A stretch of DNA of 39,303 nucleotides from Candidatus Wolfebacteria bacterium (GTDB lineage Bacteria > Patescibacteriota > Minisyncoccia > UBA6257 > UBA9933), in the NCBI GenBank assembly GCA_016188075.1, contig JACPIO010000013.1:1-39303 (forward strand). Reading direction: 5' to 3'. The notes beneath the pieces are model-generated. The model worked only from the letters and a program-made list of their open reading frames with translations, ran no database searches and was not told where the DNA came from. Positions 33,697-39,303 of this stretch are shown here, in pieces (the stretch's first letter is position 1; every line of letters starts with the position of its first letter). A program made the translations under genes and the position numbers.

Positions 33697-34107
33697 ATGA
33701 ATAGCAAATCCGAACTTGGCCAATTAGGCGAGGATCTTGCCTGTAAATATCTCGTGGAAAACGGCTATAAAATTATTGAACGGAATTTTTGGAAGCCGTG
33801 GGGCGAATTAGATATTGTCGCAAAATATAAAGACGGCACCTTAGTGTTTGTCGAGGTGAAAACTATGCAAGGTCGCAACTATAACCATGACGATGACCGC
33901 GACGAGATAAAACCGGAAGATCAATTAACGAAAGCCAAGCTTCGCAAACTTAAAAGAACCGCGTCGCTTTACGCCGGCCATCGTCCGGAATTAATTAATG
34001 ATAAAAAAGGATGGAGAATTGATTTAATCGCAATCAACGTAGATAGTTCTCGTGACTTGACAGATTATAAAAAAGATTGTGATATAAGATATTACGAAAA
34101 CATCTAA
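33697..34107 (+). CDS. YraN/UPF0102 family nuclease-like protein
   Basis: GQLGEDLACKYLVENGYKIIERNFWKPWGELDIVAKYKDGTLVFVEVKT. Confidence 0.92.
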   Translation: MNSKSELGQLGEDLACKYLVENGYKIIERNFWKPWGELDIVAKYKDGTLVFVEVKTMQGRNYNHDDDRDEIKPEDQLTKAKLRKLKRTASLYAGHRPELINDKKGWRIDLIAINVDSSRDLTDYKKDCDIRYYENI

Positions 34108-34154
34108 AATGTTTCCCTTATAAAAGATTAATCTTATATAATGTACAAATTTTT
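34104..34154. repeat. Palindrome-centred dispersed repeat, copy 3
   Basis: CTAAAATGTTTCCCTTATAAAAGATTAATCTTATATAATGTACAAATTTTT. Confidence 0.9.
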
Positions 34155-34157
34155 TAT

Positions 34158-34628
34158 TTAACGGCTAAGTAAAAATTTTATGCCGCGGACCTTCTCCCTT
34201 TCGCCGTGTTCGAATTTTATCCAAATTGAATTTTTCGGCAAGATACTTTTTATTTTTTCCGGCCACTCGACCAAGACGATGTTTCGCGAATCTTCTAAAA
34301 TTTTTTTGAGCCCGAGTTTCAACAAAACTCTGGCTCCGTGGATTCTATAACAATCTACGTGGTAGATTCGTTTATAGTTCCCACAATTCCTTCTTCTTAA
34401 TTCATAATTCTTAATAAGGACGAAGGTGGGGCTTGTAATCTTTTTCTTCACGCCGAGCGCTCGCAAAAATCCCTGTGTAAAAGTTGTTTTGCCTGATCCT
34501 AAATTTCCAGCCAAAGCAAAAACCAGCGCCCCGCGTCTTTTCTTCCGGCTGCTGATTTTCAAAAATTGCTTAGCCAAACTGCCTGCCAGTTTTTTGGTTT
34601 CAGCCGAAGAAAACGTTTCCTTAATCAT
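34158..34628 (-). CDS. tsaE: tRNA threonylcarbamoyladenosine biosynthesis ATPase TsaE
   Basis: GNLGSGKTTFTQGFLRALG, SPTFVLIKNYE, YHVDCYRI, VEWPEK. Confidence 0.9.
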   Translation of the reverse strand: MIKETFSSAETKKLAGSLAKQFLKISSRKKRRGALVFALAGNLGSGKTTFTQGFLRALGVKKKITSPTFVLIKNYELRRRNCGNYKRIYHVDCYRIHGARVLLKLGLKKILEDSRNIVLVEWPEKIKSILPKNSIWIKFEHGEREKVRGIKFLLSR

Positions 34629-34631
34629 TTT

Positions 34632-35159
34632 TTAGTTTGGAGATAAATTTAGTTTTTTATATAAAATTACAAACGTCAAAGCAAAAACGATGGACAAAAA
34701 AACGCCGGTGAAAATATGAGCCGCAGGAAAGAGCTGGCTTTCGGCGACACGAGAAGCGGACGCCAAAGAATTTGTATCTTGATTTTCTTTGGGAAGCAGG
34801 TTCGTTTTCCCCGGAGTCGGAGATTCGCTCACCGTGAAGGCGCCGTCTTTTCGACTAAAAGATTTTCCCGCTGGCGCGTTGCCAACATACTCGCCTTTGT
34901 CAACCAAAATTCCCTCGGGGTCGTAAAGAAAAATTTTTTCACCGTTGTTGTTAAGAGTAATTTTGGTTGTCTCGTAATTCAAGAGAAGATAATCGCGAGG
35001 CGAAACAATTATGTCTCCAAAAACGAATTTCTTATTCGACGCGTCCTTGAGTGTCCAGCCGCGAAGATTTTGCGCCGAACCGCTCTCGTTAAATAATTCA
35101 ATCCACTCGTCAGCCGGGTCTTTGCCGGCCGGGTTAGGAAAAAATTCGGAAATGAGCAT
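34632..35159 (-). CDS. Lamin-tail-domain-like protein with C-terminal TM
   Basis: LISEFFPNPAGKDPADEWIELFNESG...LRGWTLKDASNKKFVF. Confidence 0.82.
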   Translation of the reverse strand: MLISEFFPNPAGKDPADEWIELFNESGSAQNLRGWTLKDASNKKFVFGDIIVSPRDYLLLNYETTKITLNNNGEKIFLYDPEGILVDKGEYVGNAPAGKSFSRKDGAFTVSESPTPGKTNLLPKENQDTNSLASASRVAESQLFPAAHIFTGVFLSIVFALTFVILYKKLNLSPN

Positions 35160-35182
35160 AAAAGTATCGATGCCAATACTTT

Positions 35183-36163
35183 TTAGTTGATTTTTAGATG
35201 TCTACGCGCCGCTTCGGTCGCGACGCGGCCAGAAGGCCGGCGCTCTAAAAATCCGAGCCTAATCAGATAGGGTTCGTAAACTTCTTCAATTGTTCCTCTG
35301 TCTTCGGATAAGGCAGCCGCAAGAGTATTTAAGCCAACCGGATGATTGTTAAATTTTTTTATTATGGCGAGGAGCAGTCTCCGATCATCCGACTCCAAAC
35401 CCAAAGAATCTATGCCCAGAAGATCAAGAGTTTTTTGAACCGTATCCGCGGTTATTTCTCCAAAGCCTTTTACCTCGGCGAAATCGCGACTTCTCTTAAG
35501 AAGCCGATTGGCCAGACGCGGCGTAAACCTTGAGGCTTGGGCCACAAGAGAAACAGCGTCATCTTTGATGCCTATACCCAGAAGCCCGGCCGAGCGGTTC
35601 ACGATAGCTCCAATTTCGTCTGGCGTGTAATAATCAAGGTGGAAGGCGCCGCCAAACCGGGATCGGAGAGGGGATGAAAGCAAGTTGACTCTGGTCGTCG
35701 CGGCGATTAAAGTAAATGGCGGCAAGCTAAGCGAGACCACCCTTGCTCCCAGCCCTTTTCCCAAAATCAGCCGAAGATTTCTTTCTTCCATCGCCGGATA
35801 AAGCATCTCCTCGATGGTTCGATTGAGCCGATGACACTCGTCAATAAAAAGCACGTCTCCCGGTTCGATAGCCGAGAGAATGGCGGCCAGGTCGCCGGTT
35901 TTTTTCAAGGTTGGGCCGGCGACAACTTTTATTTCCGCCCCCATCTCTTTGGCGACGAGCGAGGCAAGAGTGGTTTTTCCAAGTCCGGTTGGTCCAAAAA
36001 AAAGAAGGTGATCCGCCGACTCGCGCCTTTTTCGGGCGGCTCTCAAAATTATCTGGAGATTCTGTTTTATTTTTTCCTGGCCAATGTAATCTTCAAAGCA
36101 ATTAGGACGCAAAACTGCGTCAATAAAACGATCGTCGCGGGTAAAACCCTTAGCTATTGACAT
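35183..36163 (-). CDS. ruvB: Holliday junction DNA helicase RuvB
   Basis: LRPNCFEDYIGQEKIKQNL, GPTGLGKTTLASLVAKEMG, FIDECHRLNRTIEEMLYPAMEE. Confidence 0.96.
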   Translation of the reverse strand: MSIAKGFTRDDRFIDAVLRPNCFEDYIGQEKIKQNLQIILRAARKRRESADHLLFFGPTGLGKTTLASLVAKEMGAEIKVVAGPTLKKTGDLAAILSAIEPGDVLFIDECHRLNRTIEEMLYPAMEERNLRLILGKGLGARVVSLSLPPFTLIAATTRVNLLSSPLRSRFGGAFHLDYYTPDEIGAIVNRSAGLLGIGIKDDAVSLVAQASRFTPRLANRLLKRSRDFAEVKGFGEITADTVQKTLDLLGIDSLGLESDDRRLLLAIIKKFNNHPVGLNTLAAALSEDRGTIEEVYEPYLIRLGFLERRPSGRVATEAARRHLKIN

Positions 36164-36185
36164 TTAGTAGAAAGTGTGATATCCT
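36157..36185 (+). promoter_or_regulatory. Sigma70-like promoter divergent from ruvB
   Basis: TTGACA - 17 nt - TATCCT. Confidence 0.75.
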
Positions 36186-36190
36186 AAGAT

Positions 36191-36341
36191 AAATTGGGCC
36201 TCTAAACCTGTGGGCTTGAGGAATTTCTTTTAGTCTTCGGCTAATCCGGTTCCGGCTAGATTACGCCTCGGAGAAATTCTTAATTTCCTTGGACAAGGAT
36301 TAACTGCCCACAGATTTAGATCGCCCAATTTTTATTTTTTT
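36191..36341 (+). ncRNA. Candidate structured ncRNA, 6S-like architecture
   Basis: AAATTGGGC/GCCCAATTT and TCTAAACCTGTGGGC/GCCCACAGATTTAGA long-range pairing, internal helix, 3' U-rich tail. Confidence 0.65.
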
Positions 36342-36383
36342 CATCTTTAGATTAGCGAATAGTTATCCACTCCGCAATAGGAC

Positions 36384-38075
36384 TCACTCCCAAATCAAAG
36401 GACCGGTTGCTGATTCAATTTCCTCAAAAGTAGTTATGCCGTTTATCGCCTTAAGAATTCCGTCTGCCTGAACCGTTACCATCTCGCGCTTTAACGCGTA
36501 CTCCTGAAGGCTGGCTTCGTTGGTTTCTTTATCTATCAGCTCTTCCATCTCCGGACCAATCAAAAGAAGTTCGTAGATGCCAACTCTGCCTTTGAAACCC
36601 ACGCCATTGCATTCCGAGCATCCCCTAGGCTCATAAATGCTTGGTTTTTTAAACTTGTCTCGACTTACTCGAGACGGCAGATTATCTACGAATTTTTTTA
36701 TTTTTCGAGCCAGATCGTCGCTTAGCTTTGATTCCGTTTTGCATTTTCCGCAAAGCCGGCGAACCAATCTCTGAGCAATAATTAAATTTAAGGCTGGCCC
36801 GATACTGGAAGATCTTACTCCCAAATCCAAGAGCCGGGGGATGGCGCCGGCTGCCTCGTTCGCGTGCACCGTGGAGAAAACCAAATGCCCAGTCAGCGCC
36901 GCCTGGATGCTGATCTCGGCCGTTTCTTTGTCGCGAATTTCGCCGACCAAAATAATATCCGGGTCCTGACGCATCAGCGACCGAAGTCCGTTTTGAAAAG
37001 TGTAGCCGGATTCCTCGTCCACTTGGGTCTGCTCGATTCCGGGCAGTTGATATTCGATCGGGTCCTCGATGGTAATAATTTTTACCTCGGGGGTTTGTTT
37101 GTGCTTCAGAAAAGCGTAAAGAGTGGTGGTTTTACCTGACCCGGTGGGACCGGTATTCAAAATCATTCCATTGGGCTTTTTAAGTTCATTCTCGACTATG
37201 ACTGAATCATCTTCTCTTAAGCCCAAATCAGATAGGCTTAGACTGATAACGTCCGGGTCTAAAAGCCTCATTACTGCCACTTCGCCGAATTCCGCCGGAG
37301 CAACAGCCACGCGAACCTCGATTTCTTTTTGAGGAAATTTAATGGCGAACCGGCCGTCTTGGGCTTCGTCGTGAACATTAAGCTTTAACTCAGAAAGGAG
37401 TTTGACGCGCGACAAAATATAAAGATAGATGTTTTTTTTAAGTTCCGAAAAGACGTCGTGGAGCAAGCCGTCGATCCGGAATCGCAGCTTGATAAATTCT
37501 TCTTCGGGCTCAAGATGAATGTCGGAAGCGCGATTGGCCAGGGCGCCGGCTAAAATAATTTCCAAAAGATCGCTCGTGAAGGCCGCGCCGGCCGACGCCT
37601 CTTTTAAAACATTTTTCACGTCTTCAAGGGAAGTAAGTTTTTTTTGAAGTTCCAGAAGTTTCTTTTGGGCGATCTCGATTGATCCGGTAATATGCTCGGC
37701 TTCTTTAGAAACAAATTTATAAAATCCCCAGATATGACTTAAACTGCTTAGGGACGCAACGCGTATGTCCAGCTTGTAGTTTTTAGCCTGGAGCTTTTCG
37801 ATGGCTTTTAAGAATGTCTTGCTTTGCGGATCAAAAGCAACGACTACGGCTTCTTGTTTTTGATGCCGAATCGCGAGCACCGCCATCTTGGCGTTTTTCG
37901 CTTCTTCTTCCGGAACCAAAGCCAAGGCTTCAATACTGATTGGCGTTTTTTTGACGTCGAGATAGGGGTGGCCGGATTTTTTGGCGCGGCGCTGGGCATC
38001 GCGCTCCTCGGCCTCACGCTCCATCTGTTTTAATTTTCCTTGAGCCGCAGACTGATTTTTTAAATCCATACTCAT
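36384..38075 (-). CDS. pilB: Type IV pilus/type II secretion ATPase (PilB/GspE)
   Basis: NTGPTGSGKTTTLYAFL, RQDPDIILVGEIRDKETAEISIQAALTGHLVFSTVHAN, CxxC zinc motif. Confidence 0.94.
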   Translation of the reverse strand: MSMDLKNQSAAQGKLKQMEREAEERDAQRRAKKSGHPYLDVKKTPISIEALALVPEEEAKNAKMAVLAIRHQKQEAVVVAFDPQSKTFLKAIEKLQAKNYKLDIRVASLSSLSHIWGFYKFVSKEAEHITGSIEIAQKKLLELQKKLTSLEDVKNVLKEASAGAAFTSDLLEIILAGALANRASDIHLEPEEEFIKLRFRIDGLLHDVFSELKKNIYLYILSRVKLLSELKLNVHDEAQDGRFAIKFPQKEIEVRVAVAPAEFGEVAVMRLLDPDVISLSLSDLGLREDDSVIVENELKKPNGMILNTGPTGSGKTTTLYAFLKHKQTPEVKIITIEDPIEYQLPGIEQTQVDEESGYTFQNGLRSLMRQDPDIILVGEIRDKETAEISIQAALTGHLVFSTVHANEAAGAIPRLLDLGVRSSSIGPALNLIIAQRLVRRLCGKCKTESKLSDDLARKIKKFVDNLPSRVSRDKFKKPSIYEPRGCSECNGVGFKGRVGIYELLLIGPEMEELIDKETNEASLQEYALKREMVTVQADGILKAINGITTFEEIESATGPLIWE

Positions 38076-38145
38076 TGTCTATTTAGTATTAGTATGAATT
38101 ACGGCGGACCAACTATCAAGTAGAAAAATCGGCTTTGACAAAAAT

Positions 38146-38174
38146 TTGACAAATTGAAAAAAATTACTTATAAT
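38146..38174 (+). promoter_or_regulatory. Perfect consensus sigma70 promoter
   Basis: TTGACA - 17 nt - TATAAT. Confidence 0.85.
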
Positions 38175-38237
38175 TTTGGGCATCGAACGCTGCTCTTTAC
38201 TTGCTCTTTTCCAACTGAACAATGAAAGGGAGGGGCG

Positions 38238-38372
38238 ATGAGGAAGCTCGAAAACACGGCTTCGGCCATCGCCACTCTCGTAGCGATGGCGCTATTTTTC
38301 GGGTGTTGGTTGGTAACGCTTTTTTGGTGGGTATGGCCACGGAGCCAGCCCGCCGAAAGGAGGGGGCGATGA
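38238..38372 (+). CDS. 44-aa membrane peptide MRKLENTASAIATLVAMALFFGCWLVTLFWWVWPRSQPAERRGR (absent from the ORF track)
   Basis: SD GGGAGGGG before ATG; ATGA overlap with next gene. Confidence 0.6.
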   Translation: MRKLENTASAIATLVAMALFFGCWLVTLFWWVWPRSQPAERRGR

Positions 38373-38941
38373 AGACGGCGCGGTGGTTTTTGGGAATCGG
38401 CGTTATCCTGTTTTTCATCTTCGGCGGGGTTTTCGGCTGCGCCACGCAGCCGATGACAACCAAGGAGATGTTCCCGGTCTTTAATACCGACCCACGGAAG
38501 GGGATTGTTGTTATCGAGGGCAGTCAGTCTGCCCTGGTTACCTTCCGCAATCAGACCGGAGTGGTTGAATCATGGTCCGAGCTGGGCTCGAATCCGTCCT
38601 TGACTTACAACGGTCGGGGCCCGGTTCGAATCTACTTGAAAACTTTTGAAAAGGGGCAGTACTCCGTGAACGTGGAAACTTTTTATTATCTCACGGAGTC
38701 ACTACCGCCTTTCCGGCGACACCCGATTGAAGGTCAAAAACTGCAGTACGGAGTGACGGTAACCGATAACCCGAAAACCTGCCAGGACACGACATATACC
38801 AAAGCCTGGTGGGGATGGTGTCTTATTATCTATACCGGGGAGGTACCTCGAGACCGGTTCCCATATCTCCAAGCGCCGGTGGTGGATATAACCTGCACCG
38901 GCATTCTAGAGGCGTTTTGTCGGCGCCTCCAAGGGAGGTAG
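38369..38941 (+). CDS. Lipoprotein
   Basis: MKTARWFLGIGVILFFIFGGVFGC lipobox; SD AGGAGGGGG. Confidence 0.75.
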   Translation: MKTARWFLGIGVILFFIFGGVFGCATQPMTTKEMFPVFNTDPRKGIVVIEGSQSALVTFRNQTGVVESWSELGSNPSLTYNGRGPVRIYLKTFEKGQYSVNVETFYYLTESLPPFRRHPIEGQKLQYGVTVTDNPKTCQDTTYTKAWWGWCLIIYTGEVPRDRFPYLQAPVVDITCTGILEAFCRRLQGR

Positions 38942-38944
38942 ACG

Positions 38945-39303
38945 ATGAAAAAAAGTCTAGTTCTGCTTGGCCTCCTGCTGCCGGTAGTGATTGCGGCTGG
39001 ATGTGTCAGCGGCCCGCCGCAGGTCATTATCCGCTACGAGCGACCGCCAACGGCAGGGTCCGCGCCGATTCCCAGTCCTGGAGTTGGCCAACCCGGGCCA
39101 GCAATTGTGCCGCCACCACCAGCAGTCGGCACATCTCCTTATGTCTACCCGCCGCCCCAGCCACCGCCACCTGGTTACGGTTACCCCCCGCCCGTAGCCG
39201 ACCCCCGGACAGTCTGGTTTGTAAACCACACCTACGGAGCTGTCCGGGTTCGAGTACCTTATCAGCCAGAAATAAAACTGATAGGGTACCAGGCGACGGC
39301 CCC
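38945..39303 (+). CDS. Pro-rich lipoprotein, truncated by window end
   Basis: MKKSLVLLGLLLPVVIAAGC lipobox, PPPPAV...PPPQPPPPGYGYPPP. Confidence 0.7.
   Translation, partial: MKKSLVLLGLLLPVVIAAGCVSGPPQVIIRYERPPTAGSAPIPSPGVGQPGPAIVPPPPAVGTSPYVYPPPQPPPPGYGYPPPVADPRTVWFVNHTYGAVRVRVPYQPEIKLIGYQATA

Noticed and set aside
35200-35245. GC-rich segment in the ruvB C-terminus as another inserted repeat
   Set aside because: It encodes ERRPSGRVATEAARRHL, which matches the expected RuvB C-terminal pattern, so it is native sequence.
36191-36341. SRP RNA or tmRNA identity for the ruvB-adjacent ncRNA
   Set aside because: No GGTCAGGTCCGGAAGGAAGCAG-like SRP apical loop and no tRNA-like ends or tag-coding stretch; 6S-like is the closest by architecture only.

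Overview
The window looks like a chromosomal segment of a Patescibacteria/CPR (Parcubacteria-like) bacterium. This is inferred from gene content: VGIGT-repeat surface protein, EndoQ-like PHP protein, and reduced housekeeping genes. It carries (i) the 3' end of a repeat-rich surface/fibre-like gene interrupted by a 2-nt frameshift; (ii) a signal peptidase I-like gene; (iii) a ~7.6 kb metal/redox cluster (HMA protein, DUF1573-like, CcdA-like, thioredoxin-like, uncharacterised Cys-rich protein, DUF5676-like, P1B-ATPase with a CPD instead of CPC motif, SHOCT protein); (iv) housekeeping genes efp, pyrE, pyrF, ftsH, S1, rpsO, pnp, rpsT, ruvA, murE-like, yraN, tsaE, ruvB, pilB; (v) three tRNAs, including one with a rare UAU (Ile) anticodon and one (Arg-CCG) overlapping the stop of a permease gene; (vi) a freestanding LAGLIDADG ORF; (vii) two candidate structured ncRNAs with consensus-like promoters, one 6S-like next to ruvB and one a 77-nt rod hairpin near 32976-33052. 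The most striking signal is a set of dispersed palindromic or low-complexity repeats. Some are inserted in frame inside conserved protein genes (efp, murE-like, P1B-ATPase, endoQ-like, pnp, tsaE, lepB-like), and two families have copies in different genes read in the same frame, resembling Rickettsia palindromic elements. Another ~77-90 bp family fills intergenic gaps directly upstream of efp, ftsH and pnp, with a shared TATTGGYATCGATRC end facing the start codon. No rRNA, CRISPR array or IS element was seen. All assignments are from reading the sequence; no searches were run.
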